Assembly (NCBI GenBank): GCA_905221605.1
Contig: CAJNDS010002752.1
Coordinates: 197,001-261,000 of the forward strand
Origin: Symbiodinium natans
Lineage: Eukaryota; Sar; Dinophyceae; Suessiales; Symbiodiniaceae
Length of the DNA: 64,000 nucleotides
Direction: 5' to 3'
The notes beneath the pieces are model-generated. The model saw only the letters and a list, made by a program, of their open reading frames with translations, was not told where the DNA came from and ran no database searches. Each line of letters opens with the position of its first letter. The first letter of the stretch is position 1. Both the position numbers and the translations under genes were made by a program. Shown here in pieces: positions 1 to 10,959 of this stretch.

Positions 1-1
1 A

Positions 2-161
2 ATCGGGCAGGCCAAATTAATCCTTAAAAGCCTTATGCGACAGTCTGTAGATGAGCACATCCCAGATGTAAAAGGCGCGACTGACATGCTTCGGGTGATT
101 TGCATCAGAGTGATCGGTTTAGACAGTGACCCCCTGAAGGAGAACAAAGATGTACACACAT
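2..161 (+). CDS. partial exon of unrecognised protein at window edge
   Basis: The second frame is open from the window edge for 53 codons and then meets a good donor (GTGAGT at 162). The translation is mixed-charge and protein-like (begins IGQAKLILKSLMRQ). No family recognised. Short plus-strand islands follow at 405-501 and 590-865, so this could be one plus-strand gene, which is unusual in a window dominated by minus-strand coding. The start lies outside the window. Confidence 0.4.
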
Positions 162-301
162 GTGAGTTACGCCTGGGGAGGTCGGGGGCCAGGCTGCATA
201 TTTGCAAAGTATGACGAGATAGCAAGAATGCTGCATCGAGCACTGTGCCCCGCGTACCAGAGTTTGAGAAGCTGCCCTCCATTGCCTGACCCTTTGGTTC
301 T

Positions 302-394
302 TTGTAGGGAATGAGGTTTAGGGTCTAGGTTTAGGGTTTAGGGTTTAGGGTTTAGGGTTTAGGGTTTAGGGTTTAGGGTTTAGGGGTTGAGGGT
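302..394 (+). repeat. interstitial telomeric array TTTAGGG
   Basis: Runs of TTTAGGG with a few substitutions. It is one of more than a hundred internal arrays in both orientations; further arrays sit at 522-582, 1650-1732, 2022-2058, 2209-2258 and 2363-2455. They separate coding islands and do not cap a chromosome end. Confidence 0.9.
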
Positions 395-589
395 TTTAAG
401 GATTAGGGTTCGTCATTCCCGACTGAGAACCACCAAGCTGATTTCAGACTTGGCCGGGGAGGCAGCCAAGCGAGATGCTCAGTCAGATGAACCCGGTTGA
501 AAGCGCATGAGACACGAACAGGGTTTAGGGTTTAGGGTTTAGGGTTTTGGGTTTTGGGGTTTAGGGTTTAGGGTTTAGCGTTTCTTGTA

Positions 590-865
590 GCACAACACCT
601 ACATCATGGGAACACTGAGAACGACAAGGCGCGAAGAAATGTTGAGATATTCATCCGAAGTATGGTTGTGCCGCGGAACAATGACAGAAAAAACTCAATG
701 CCGACAAGGTGATGAACAAGAGCTTGCCTTTCATTGAACAGCTTATTCAGCGAGCATGGACAAGCAAATCACGGTTTGAAGAGAAAAAGAGAGGCGAGAG
801 TTGTGGGCTGCAATCTAAGTACACCACCTTCTTTCAGTGGGATGTAGACCACCATAAGCTCCAGG
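590..865 (+). CDS. plus-strand coding island, unrecognised
   Basis: After an AG at about 599 one frame reads a charged segment (ENDKARRNVEIFIRSM). A second frame, open from about 686, continues for 63 codons (contains KSLPFIEQLIQRAW) to a TGA at about 874. The frame switch falls near an AAAAAA run, so this is either two exons with a short intron or a frameshifted relic. No start codon is visible. Function unknown. Confidence 0.35.
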
Positions 866-1084
866 AAGATATATGACAGGCAACACATAGAGATGTGTAT
901 ATTCTTCCTGCAGGGAACTGAGACAACCTGCAAATATGTTGGTGCTAGTTGCTACTCACAGAGGAACCGCCTTTAGAATAGAAGGAACTATGACCATCCA
1001 AGCGTAGAGCAGATGCGAGAGTTGTAAGACTTTAGATGCAAACCACTAGAGAACATGCTCATTGACTTGTTGGGTTGGAGAGTT

Positions 1085-1207
1085 GGGTGAGTTTCGAGTG
1101 AAGAAAGATGGGATCAGCCGCAGCCGTCTTGAGCGCTTTAAGGACTTTGATGCGGGGATTGAAGATGGAAAGCTCTCAGAAGACGCTGGCCTACAACTGT
1201 CAGAAAA
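1085..1207 (+). CDS. plus-strand coding fragment interrupted by element A
   Basis: An open frame reads GEFRVKKDGISRSRLERF and continues with acidic residues (LSEDAGLQLSEN) up to the left end of a short inverted-repeat element at 1208. Beyond the element the frame breaks. The element either lies in an intron or disrupts the gene. Product not recognised. Confidence 0.35.
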
Positions 1208-1312
1208 CTACTATTTGCTTAAGAACCCCAAAAGAACAAAAAATGATGTTCCCTTTATTGCCTTTATATGGAAGAATATATTTTTTGTTGGGGGTTCTTA
1301 AGCAACTACTAG
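1208..1312. mobile_element. short inverted-repeat element, family A copy 1
   Basis: Ends CTACTATTTGCTTAAGAAC and GTTCTTAAGCAACTACTAG are near-perfect inverted repeats around an AT-rich core. The same ends occur at 5556-5664 and 29035-29255. The size and lack of coding fit a MITE or an introner-like element. Confidence 0.75.
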
Positions 1313-1609
1313 ACAAGCGTCGACGCCCAGACCTCCAATCGGAAAACGGGAGGACCAAGTCAGAAATGTGCCCATCGTATTCTCAAAACGCAGGAAGATG
1401 AAGCAGCAAACGTGGAAGCCGAGTCAGAAAAACGCACCGGACCGAAAAAGGCCGCAGATACGAGCCAGGTAAGTCAGTCTAAGATTCGTGCTCAAAAGCT
1501 CCAATCGGAAAATGCGAAAACGTCAGTCGGAAACGTGCAACCAGAAAACAAGAGGCTCAGTGCGAGCGAAAACACAACACCGCAACCCGACACCAGAAGA
1601 AAAGCTTGA
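1313..1609 (+). CDS. Lys/Gln/Asn-rich plus-strand ORF
   Basis: One frame is open from 1412 to a TGA at 1607 (ATG not certain, product QSENAK-rich and polar). A neighbouring frame over 1500-1640 is also protein-like (NPTPEEKLDHFVDRF). A strong donor GTAAGT at 1470 suggests splicing inside. Low-complexity hydrophilic product without recognisable domain. Confidence 0.3.
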   Translation, partial: TSVDAQTSNRKTGGPSQKCAHRILKTQEDEAANVEAESEKRTGPKKAADTSQVSQSKIRAQKLQSENAKTSVGNVQPENKRLSASENTTPQPDTRRKA

Positions 1610-1845
1610 TCATTTTGTCGATCGCTTCCGAAGGCTCCAGTCTGAACATAGGGCTTAGGGCTTAGGGTTTAGGGTTTAGGGTTTAGGGTTTAGGGTTTAG
1701 GGTTTAGGGTTCAGGGTTTAGGGTTTAGGGCTCCATGCGAAAGACAAACGAAACGCAACCGCAACCGGAGAATTAGCATGCTTTCCCACTGAGTTTAGGG
1801 TTTAGGGTTAGGGTTTGGGTTTAGGGTTTATGAGGGTTTCGGGGT

Positions 1846-1892
1846 TATAAGTACAGTCATAGTTGGTTAATAAGTACCATGAACCTCCAAGT
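1846..1892. mobile_element. family C element, right end only
   Basis: The conserved right end (TAAGTACCATGAACCTCCAAG) is present, but the left half is replaced by a telomeric array ending at about 1845. Full copies are at 19556-19734, 19963-20102 and 28680-28820. Confidence 0.65.
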
Positions 1893-1920
1893 ATACCGCT
1901 ACTCAAAGGAGCCGTCTCTA

Positions 1921-1976
1921 GGTTCATGGCGGAGCCATTGCCAGACGCGACATCGTTTCGGGATATGGAGGCTTGA
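1921..1976 (+). CDS. possible terminal exon, plus strand
   Basis: After TCTCTAG the frame reads FMAEPLPDATSFRDMEA and stops at TGA 1974-1976. Very short and unrecognised. It could end the plus-strand gene of the first 1.6 kb. Confidence 0.25.
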
Positions 1977-2098
1977 AAACAGCCCTCCCGCCTGAATGCT
2001 GATATCATAAAGTCCCCCCTAAACCCTAAACCCTAAACCCTAAACCCTAAACCCTAATCCCGTTTGAGCCAAGACAACCCATCACATCTTCATCCTCC

Positions 2099-2208
2099 GA
2101 CTGGTTCTTAGTAGGGAGTGAGGGTATGAGCCCCATTTCCTTCTTCGAGAGGGCTCTTATACATACAGGGGGATGTAAGGTACCTAGTTCCCCCATGCCC
2201 CACAAAGA
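2099..2208. mobile_element. family B element, diverged copy
   Basis: Begins TGGTTCTTAGTAGGGAGTGAGGG and ends with a C-rich complement. Related copies at 4236-4310, 10774-10900 and 35014-35094 share the GGTTCTTAGTAGGG-type terminus and a GGGCCCTCATTCC-type opposite end. Confidence 0.5.
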
Positions 2209-2261
2209 ACCCTAAACCCTAAACCCTAAACCCTAAACCCTAAACCCTAAACCCTGAACCA

Positions 2262-3113
2262 GTAGGTTTTTTGACTGTGACGAGCCACCAGGAGCTCCCG
2301 GTAATGCGCAGCCTCTGCCTCTTCCATGCTTTTTGACAGCTTGTTGGACAGCAGATCGAGCTTCCTGGGTTTAGGGTTTAGGTGTTTAGGGCTTAGGGTT
2401 TAGGGTTTAGGGTTTAGGGTTTAGGGTTTAGGGTTTAGGGTTTAGGGTTTGGGGGTTATACGAGTAAGGCCTGCTACTCGGGAGTAGATTGATACTATTT
2501 CTGAGCCCAAAGCCCAAAGGGTCTGAGTATTGAACGTCCCAGGTTCGCACTCAACGTCGCAGTGTTTCTGCTGATTGCGAGAAGGCGGTTGTCCAAGTTT
2601 GTTTCGATCTGCCTCATCGCTTCTTGCCCTTCGCGCACTTGGTTCGCCAAAGACGTCAGCATCTGCTTGGTCTCTGCATGGTTTACTCGCATCTGGTCCC
2701 CCACAGCAGCCACCATGTTCTCAACATCGGTAATCTGGCCTTGCACGTCCCCCAAAGTCTGCTCGATTCCCTCCAGTTTCCTGGGCGCTCGTCTGCATGG
2801 CTAGCCCTGTCTCGAACCAACCGACCCACAACAGACCTACCAAACGGTGAGAAGCAACTGCAGACCCGAAGGCCCTAGGCGGCGCAAACTACGATTCTGC
2901 CCTATGTTCTAGAGTTTAGGGCTTAGGGTTTGGGGTTTAGGGTTTCGGGTTTAGGGGTACTGCTACTACCACTAAACCCTAAACCCTAAACCCTACACCC
3001 GAATGAACTTGAAAGTCAAGTAGCTCCAAGGTCATCTCAGCAGCCATCCGATTGCAGTCGTCTGCGGCAAAGTTCTCCGCGTCGTGCACCTTCTCGATTC
3101 CGCCTCGACTCTA
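2262..3113 (-). CDS. multi-exon coiled-coil-like gene, minus strand
   Basis: Three minus-strand coding islands lie in series. About 3113-3005 reads EKVHDAENFAADDCNRM. About 2785-2545 reads a heptad-rich segment (DVENMVAAVGDQMRV, QMLTSLANQVREGQ). 2363-2262 reads KLDLLSNKLSKSMEEAEAA. All are Leu/Glu/Gln-rich and look like a coiled coil. The 2.55 to 2.36 junction works with a GA donor and an AG directly before GAAGCTC. The last island can splice out at AGG|GTTTAGGG, where the telomeric unit supplies the GT. Family not recognised. Confidence 0.5.
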
Positions 3114-3140
3114 GGCTTCGGGATCGCCAGAAGTGAACGA

Positions 3141-3263
3141 AGGGTTTAGGGTTTAGGGTTTAGGGTTTAGGGTTTAGGGTTTAGGGTTTAGGGTTTAGGG
3201 TTTAGGGTTTAGGGTTTAGGGTTTAGGGTTTAGGGTTTAGGGTTTAGGGTTTAGGGTTTAGGG
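3141..3263 (+). repeat. TTTAGGG array flanked by a 20-bp direct repeat
   Basis: About 16 perfect heptamers. The sequence TTCGGGATCRCCAGAAGTGA occurs at both borders (about 3118-3137 and 3267-3286; one base differs). The flanking duplication resembles a target-site duplication from insertion of telomeric DNA at a staggered break. Confidence 0.8.
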
Positions 3264-3384
3264 TTCGGGATCACCAGAAGTGACAGAATGTCTCTGATGA
3301 AAGCCGAAAGTGTGACCTAGAAACAATAGCTGCAGTAGCAACAACGGCGGTCAGCGTACTTGCAGTACCATGGGTTGTAGGACA

Positions 3385-3500
3385 AGTAAAACTAGGGTGG
3401 GCTTGGGGGCCCTACAAAATTAGAATTTCTATGGCTTTATAAGGATTAAAATAGGGGACTTAGGGGAATAAACATTAATAATGATGTTCAAACCTACCCC
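3385..3500. mobile_element. family H-like repeat
   Basis: GGGGGCCCTACAAAATTAGAA followed by an AT-rich core and AATGATGTTCAAACCTACCCC. A related copy lies at 5130-5230 (GGGGGCCCTGCAAAAATTAA ... ATGTTCCAACCTACCCC). No coding. The ends are conserved between the two copies and the interiors are diverged. Confidence 0.5.
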
Positions 3501-4235
3501 GCCGAAAAGTGGCAGCTCAGCGGCCGTTGACAGCATCCATGATCGCACTGCCAGCGCTCATGCCTCCACATACCGCAGCCACGACAAAATCGCTGCTGTG
3601 GTTTGCCCTCTGCTGCAAGGACACCTCGCCTTTGTCCTTGGCCGTGGGGAATGGTTGGGAAAGGTCTGGCTCTTATGCTTTAGGTGCGCATCTACGGCTC
3701 GAGCTCTAGGAGGTGCGCGGTGAGTAAAGCTATTTTCAGCCACAAACCCTCACAGTGTAGCCCCCCCCCAACTTCGCAAGAACTGAATCTTCCGTTTGGC
3801 TCCCCATTGTTCTGACTACGCCTACTGATCTCACGGCTCTTCTTGCCGTACCAACTGTTTGGCTCTGTCGCCTGACTTGCGACTGTTGTGCGTTCAGTTG
3901 GATGGTTGGTATCTTGTTCTCTTGCTGTTGCCCTAAACCCTGAACCCTTAACCCCAATATTGTTGCACATTTATTTACTTTCTTCACATCTGCCCACAGT
4001 AGAAACAGGTTTGCCCAAGAAATGCTCACGTCTGTCCACAACATTCCGGTAGAGCCACCCGGAGCCTTTCTGGGTCTTTTAGGCAACATTCCGGCACGGC
4101 TGCCCTGCGCTCCGGCTCCCCGGCCTGCTTACACGCCCGGGCATCCCGTTTGCTTCATTAAGGCAACCTTTCGGTGCCGCTTGAGCTTTCTGGCCCTGCT
4201 TCATTAAGGCAAGACAGGTGCCGGCCTGCTTATTA

Positions 4236-4310
4236 CTGGTTCTTAGTAGGGCATGAGGGAATGAGGGCCCTCTGTAGTCCCTATATAGGGCCCTCATTCC
4301 CTCATTCCCC
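4236..4310. mobile_element. family B element
   Basis: Hairpin-like element: GGGAATGAGGGCCCT near the left end pairs with AGGGCCCTCATTCCC at the right end. Non-coding, about 75 bp. Confidence 0.6.
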
Positions 4311-4359
4311 AACATTCGCCTGCAGTCGCCTGAGTCTCTCTGGCCTGCTTATTCAAGTC

Positions 4360-7300
4360 ACATGATGCGGGCCGCGTTGTCCTTGAAGTCTAACAACCCC
4401 GGAAATATGTTCCTGATGTTGAGGGGCCCAATGGGTGTGTGGGTATGATTCAGGTTGCTGATAAGCTGCTGGACTAGCGAAGGCTTCGGCTTGAGACGTT
4501 AAACCCTAAACCCTAAAAACTTACAGTATCTTGAAATCCTCAACCCTAAACCCTACACCCTACACCCTAAACCCTAAACCCTAAACCCTAAACCCTAAAC
4601 CCTAAACCCTAAACCCTAAACCCTAAACCCTAAACCCTAAACCCTAAACCCTAAACCCTAAACCCTAAACCCTGTCCAGGGCGCCGAAAGCAACCCGAGG
4701 CCGCACATGTCGGCCCCAAAACCAAATGCATCCTCATGGTTTCAGGTTTTTATAGGGTTGGTAAGGGGCTTAGGGCTTAGGGTTCCTCCAAGGTTTAGGG
4801 TTCAGGGTTTAGGGTTCAGGGTTTAGGGTTCAAGGCTTTTGGATGTTTGTGGGAGTGTTGGGGTTGAGTTACTTAGACTTCGGGCTTCAAGGCCGTGGGG
4901 TGTCGGCATCCTTTGGTGATGTTGCGATCTGTCCTCGTTGTCGAGCCGGGGGGGCTGGTTTAGGGTTTAGGGTTTAGGGATCCCTTTTGGGGTACCCTAA
5001 ATATTAGGGGCCGCCTTCTAGTAGTAACCCAAGAAATGACCACATGTTGTCTGAACAGGAGGCGGCCCAAGTTTGTAGGGAGGATCCGGTAACGGAGGGC
5101 AACCTACCACTTCGGGCGCAAGCGCAGGTTTGGGGGCCCTGCAAAAATTAAACGTTTATGGGTTTTTAAGAATTTTCTAGGGGGTTGAGGGAATGCAAAT
5201 TATTCAAAAAAAATGTTCCAACCTACCCCTGTTAGGGTTTAGGGCTTGATCCGGTACCACGATTTGCAGTTAGGTGAACTTGCACACGTGATTTTAACAA
5301 AGGCCCACAAGGAGCCTTCGTATTCCAGAACCTCGGAAGAACATGCGCCTCAACATCATGAATCTTGCAGATGGGTGTTTCACAAAATCAGTGGAGGGGG
5401 GGGGGGGGTAGGGCGAGGGTGTACCTCAATCTTATGCCCTTCTTAAGACACCCTGATATAGATATCCTAAGTTGGGGGACCCCCCATGCGGTGTAAAACG
5501 CAACCCGGGGTTTGGGATCTTCTCCTGGCTTTTCGTAGGCAATGGGGGGAAATTACTACTATTTGCTGAAGAGCCCGCAAAGAAGAAAAAATGATATAAT
5601 CCCTATATTACCCTTAGCAAGGAAGAATATTTCCATTTTTCCGGGGTTCTTAAGCAACTAGTAGACTAGGGAGGATACCTCGTTCCCTCCTTCCCTACTA
5701 CGAACCGGCCAGGCGTTTCTGCCAAGTGGCACCTAACCAGCCAAAGGGACCTGAAGTAGGTTTAGGGTTTAGGGTTTAATTAGGGTTTAGGGTTTAGGGT
5801 TTAGGGTTTAGGGCTTAGGGCTTAGGGCTTAGGGCTTAGGGCTTAGGGCTTAGGGCTTAGGGCTTAGGGCTTAGGGCTTAGGCTTTGTGGCTTGCGGTCA
5901 CGTCCAAAGTTCCAAGTGTGGGCCCTTGCGTTGGATTGTAAGTCCCTCATATACACTCTATGGAATAAGGGCCATTTTGGGAGATGTCAGGGGAACTCTA
6001 GGTTAGGCTCACAGTCAACCCCTAAACCCTAAACCCAATAAAGTGCCCCCAAGGGCCTACCAGCTAAGATTTTAACCTTAACTGAGGCAGTCAGACTCGT
6101 GGATGGTATGAAGGTGGGGGGGCTGGGCTTTCGATACTTGAAGCTTCAGGGGCACCTGCAAAAAACTACCCGTAAACCTCCAAGAAGGGGGTTCAGGGGT
6201 CGGCGGGCTTCGGAAAGCGCACCTGCCATCTGCTTCTGGCGGGCCAGGCGCTCGGCCTCCTTCTGAAAGCATTCCTTGACCTGCCCAGAACCCTAAACCC
6301 TAAACCCTAAACCCTAAACCCTAGGCCCAAAAATCGACTCGTTCAAAAAGCTCTTTGGGGCCAGGGTCCGGGGGCCGGAGTGTGAAGAGCCCTCGCTTTG
6401 CGGTCTGTCTTTGATGGCCAGGCCGGGCCGAAAGCACATGCACTTATGTGCGATGGAAGATCTTGACTTGTAGGATGCACTTCGAAGATTGCACGCACAG
6501 CAACATACTTCAGTTTCCTTAAATAAAGGTCGTTTCGGGGGTCCTTGTTGTAGGTCTTCTACGGGCTTCAAAAACGGGACCCTAACTTAGAGAACGACCC
6601 ATATGGTAGGTCCCTCAAGTCTGGTTTATGGTGTCTTTGTCAGGGTCCTTTTCTGATATGGAGCCCCAAAATTTTCAGGGCGCCCCACAAGTGATCCCTA
6701 AACCCTAAACCCTAAACCCTAACCCCTAAACCCTACACCCTAAACCCTGAACCCTAAACCCCAAACCCTAAACCCTCAACCCTCCAGCGAGGTTGGCGAG
6801 CTCAGCCAGGTCGGTTGGCGCTTTGCCCCCCATGAGCTTCGGAGGCGCCCCCCTAGAGGAAATTCATTTGGCCCCCCATTTCATGTATTGCCTGGGCGAA
6901 CTATAACTTGCCATGGCTTTGGGGGCTTGGGGTGTCCCAAAAAGCCCTAAACCCGAAACCCTAAACCCTAAATCCTGAACCCTAAACCCTAAACCCTGAA
7001 CCCTGAACCCTAAACCCTAAACCCTAAAACCTGAACCCTAATCCCTGACCCCTAAACCCAAAACAAGGCCCCCTGACCCCTTCAGAGCCTTGTCGGCGGC
7101 TCCGGAAACCTGGACGCCAGTCTTGAGGCTCCAGGCACCTGACCTCGAGACACGTTGAGAGTGTTGGGCAGTTACCCTAAACCCTAAACCCTAAACCCTA
7201 GAGCCTAAACCCTAAACCCTAAACCCTGAACCCTGAACCCTAAACCCTAAACCCTAAACCCTATCCCTTAACTAAACCCTAAACCCTAAATGTAGGGGTT

Positions 7301-9945
7301 TCGGGATGCTCGGGGCTTCAGGCTCAGGGTCTAGCGACGTTTTAGGGTTTAGGGTTTACGTTTTGGTGTGTGGGGTTTTGGGTTTGGGGCTTCATCCGGG
7401 TTTAAGGTTGTAGGGTCTTGGGGGTTTAGGGTTTCAGGGCTGAGGGCTTTCTTGCACCTCAGGGCGGGTGAGCTTCAGAGCGCCAAGGGGTGCGGTACCT
7501 TGCATCACTCCAAACGCAGCTTCTTGCAACCCTTCACTTCAACCCCAAGCACCTAGGTCCCTCAAAAGGGATGCCCCTTACATACCCTATACAACCCAGG
7601 GGCCCATGCATCAGAACCCTTTAAAGGAGGTAAGGGACCACATTCAGGGACCATGTAACTGCCCTTAGATAGCCCAAAACCGAAAACCCCCAAACCCAGA
7701 ACCCCCTCAACCCCTGAACCCCCCCCCCCCAATCCTAAACCCTAACTCCCCCCCCCCCAAAAAAAAAAAAACACACACACACACACACAAAGCCCGAAAC
7801 CCAGCAAACCCTAAACCCCCAAGGCCCTAAACCCAAGGAAAATCCTTCCGGTTGCACTCAGAGCTGCAGGATGCAACAAAAGCACACCACTGCCGGCTTC
7901 ATTTCGGGCGGACAGGCCGGAACACCTGTGTTGGGACTTTGGGGGGGTTTAGGGTTTAGGGTTTAGGGTTTAGGGTTTAGGGTTTAGGGTTTAGGGTTTA
8001 GGGTTTAGGGTTTAGGGTTTAGGGTTTAGGGTTTAGGGTTTAGGGTTTAGGGTTTAGGGTTTAGGGTGATTTCGTGATTTCGTACGCACAGGCCAGGATG
8101 GGAACCCCCCTGGGTTGGGCCTTTTGGGGGGGGTTCAAGGTTTCCAAGATCTCAGCCTCCTAGCCCTAAACCCTAAACCCTAAACCCTAAACCCTAAACC
8201 CTAAACCCTAAAAACGAAACCCTAAACCCTAAACCCTTAACCCTTAACCCTTAAGGGACTCAGGGAGGGACCCTTATAAGGGACCTTAGGGGCTACTTAG
8301 GGGTTATTAAGGGGCGACTTAGGAATATAGGGACTCTGTAAGGTATATACCTTGCCGTCTGAAAACCTGCCTGGGACCCTCTTTGCCTACAGTTTACCTA
8401 CTAGTTAAGGGGTACCTACTACTAAACTGTAGGCAAATAGAGTCCCAGGTGGAACCCTCAACCCTGGAAGTTGTAGGTTTAGGGTTTAGGGTTGAGGGTT
8501 TAGGGCTTAGGGTTTAGGGTTTAGGGTTTAGGGTTTAGGGTTTAGGGTTTAGGGTTTAGGGTTTAGGGTTTAGGGTTTAGGGTTTAGGGTTTAGGGTTTA
8601 TAGGGTTTAGGGTTTAGGGTTTAGGGTTTAGGGTTTAGGGTTTAGGGTTTAGGGTTTAGGGTTTAGGGTTTAGGGTTTAGGGTTTAGGGTTTAGGGTTTA
8701 GGGTTTAGGGTGGGTTGGATTGCGAAGATTCTGGCGCTTGTGTCAGGAGCTTGTACCCTTGTACCGGTGCGTCAGTTCCTTCATGCACCTCCCCTAGGCC
8801 AAACCCCCGGCCATTTGATGCCGTAGGGCTTATGTTCTAGGATTTCTGGGTTTCGGATCTTGGGGTCTTGGGGTTTAGGGTCTTGGGATCTTCGGGTCTT
8901 GGGGCGTAGGGTTTTGAGCTAAGGCTTCAATTAAAGGTCTCAGGGTCCAGGGTCTCGGGAGGGCTCAGGCATGCGAAGCTCAGTCAAGGCACTGGAGGTC
9001 GGCTAAGAGGCCGTCCTGTGATTCCCCCGACTACTTCCGTGGTTTCAAGCGTCGGATATGGACTGCTCGGGCTCTCAAAAGGAGACGACGGTTTCGGGTT
9101 TAGGGTTTAGGGTTTAGGGTTTAGGGTTTAGGGTTTAGGGTTTAGGGTTTAGGGTTTAGGGTTTAGGGTTTAGGGTTTAGGGTTTAGGGCTTAGGGTTTA
9201 GGGTTTAGGGTTTAGGGTTTAGGGTTTAGGGTTTAGGGTTTAGGGTTTAGGGTTTAGGGTTTAGGGTTTAGGGTTTAGGCGGATTCTGCATGACAGCCCT
9301 AGCACGCAGAATCTCAACTTGCGCCTCCAACAAAGAGCTCCACGCGGATGGCACCTGGCCGGCCGTCTGTGGCTCCCCAGGCCACAGTTCCGAAGAGTGA
9401 TCCCACAGCAGTATAGAGTACCCTAAACCCTAAACCCGAAACCCTAAACCCGAAACCACTAGTTGGACCCTAACCCTAAACCCCTACACCCCTACACCCC
9501 TAAATCCCTAAACCCCTAAACCCCTAAACCCCTAAACCCCTAAACCCTAAACCCTAAACCCCTAAACCCTAAACCCTAAACCCTAAACCCCTCTAAACCC
9601 CGAGGCCTCCAGCAGAGCTGGCTGCCAGCAGGCCCGTGCATTTTGAGCCATCATGGCAGAATGCGGAGGGATGATAGTGTTTAGTGCTTAGTGTTTAGGG
9701 TTTAGGGTTTAGGGTTTGGGGTTTAGGGTTTCGGGTTTAGGGTTTGGGGTTTAGGGTTTCGGGTTTAGGGTTTAGGGTTTAGGGTTTAGGGTGCTATGGT
9801 GTCCAGGCCCCTGAGCCGGACCCCAACCCCTAAATCCTAACGCCTAAACCCTTGTGACCTGCGCGCCGTCTCGGTTGCAGCGAAGCTGGGCAGAAGTTCC
9901 AGCGTTCGTCTTGCGTACGTCGGCTTGGGGCAGCTCGTCTCTCGT
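4360..9945 (-). CDS. multi-exon gene A, minus strand, unknown family
   Basis: Coding islands in transcription order: 9945-9859 (ERDELPQADVRKTNAG; AG in, GT out), about 9668-9605 (TIIPPHSAMMAQNAR), about 9420-9285 (SLLEAQVEILRARAVMQN), about 9091-8985 (SSPYPTLETTEVVGG), about 8797-8713 (EVHEGTDAPVQGYKLL), about 7932-7850, about 7128-7075 (SLKTGVQVSGAADKALKG), 6281-6222 (VKECFQKEAERLARQ, bounded by CAG| and |GTGCGC), and about 4497-4360 (PSLVQQLISNLNHTHT) ending in TGA. Whether all belong to one transcript is inference. Telomeric arrays fill the spaces. Four of the islands recur in the same order at 57.6-60.1 kb (gene B). Product unknown. Confidence 0.5.
4556..4673 (-). repeat. CCCTAAA array
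   Basis: About 16 CCCTAAA units. It lies between gene A's terminal exon at 4.4 kb and an upstream minus-strand island at about 4.70-4.66 kb that reads DAFGFGADMCGLGLL. Confidence 0.9.
5556..5664. mobile_element. family A element copy 2
   Basis: Left end CTACTATTTGCTGAAGAGC, right end GGTTCTTAAGCAACTAGTAG. Core has the same AAGAAAAAATGATA and GGAAGAATATTT blocks as copy 1. Confidence 0.75.
5800..5884 (+). repeat. homogenised CTTAGGG variant array
   Basis: About eleven consecutive CTTAGGG (TTTAGGG with T to C) units adjoin canonical TTTAGGG units at 5761-5800. The abrupt change of unit implies local expansion of a variant. Confidence 0.85.
7925..8067 (+). repeat. TTTAGGG array
   Basis: About 20 near-perfect units between a gene A exon and a short GTGATTTC duplication. 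Confidence 0.9.
8370..8449. mobile_element. inverted-repeat element
   Basis: CCTGGGACCCTCTTTGCCTA at the left pairs with TAGGCAAATAGAGTCCCAGG at the right around a short loop. About 80 bp, non-coding. It sits between telomeric arrays inside gene A. Confidence 0.6.
8484..8710 (+). repeat. long TTTAGGG array
   Basis: More than 30 units with single-base slips at one place. Among the longest canonical arrays in the window; another of about 26 units is at 9097-9276. Confidence 0.9.
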
Positions 9946-10212
9946 CTGCAAGGCTTAGGGTTTGGGGTTTAGGGTTCAGGGCTTAGCGGTTAGAGTTTAG
10001 GGTTCAGGGTTGCCCCGGTAGAGACGCAAGCCCCGGTAGAGACGCAAGCCAAAGCATGGTATGCAGGGTCGACGACGGGTGAAGGGCGTTGCCTAGCGAA
10101 GGACGGAAGTGTGAGCTGCAGAGGGTTTAGGGCTTAGGGTCTTAACGTATGAAGGTATGAGGGTATTAGGGTATTCGGGTGTGAGGGTGGCGGGTGCTCT
10201 GGCCAGAGCCGA

Positions 10213-10608
<396 letters not shown>

Positions 10609-10773
10609 GTTTAGGTTTGGGGTTAAGGGTTTCATAAGAAGGTTTGTCAAACAGGGGGGAGAGCGCTTTCTAAGTTGCGATGACGCGTGCTCAGCTTTTT
10701 CGCTGCCCCGCTTATCGTCCACGAGGCTGCGTTGAGGGCCTGGAGGCAACGTGCGGGTACTCGCATCACTTAG

Positions 10774-10900
10774 TGTTGGTTCGTAGGGAATGAGGGAATG
10801 AGGTACCCTATATAATCCTTTAAAGGGTACATATATGTATATGTATATGTATATATATATATATAGGGGGGGATATAGGGTACCTCCCTACTGACCAACA
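10774..10900. mobile_element. family B element with AT-rich core
   Basis: Ends TGTTGGTTCGTAGGG and CCCTACTGACCAACA form a 15-bp imperfect TIR. Core holds a TATATG/ATATAT run. Confidence 0.65.
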
Positions 10901-10959
10901 GTAAGATCAACAGCTAGTCGAGCCGTTCACCGTAAGAAAGCACGGCAGCAGTGACAGGA

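Noticed and set aside
302-394. The window as a chromosome end or subtelomere cap
   Set aside because: Arrays occur in both orientations along all 64 kb with coding between, so they are internal. A subtelomeric location cannot be excluded but is not shown.
9633-9680. CATTTTGAGCCATCATGG resembling the dinoflagellate spliced leader (CCATTTTGGCTCAAG)
   Set aside because: Only partial and wrongly ordered similarity; the segment is part of an exon shared with 60.08 kb.
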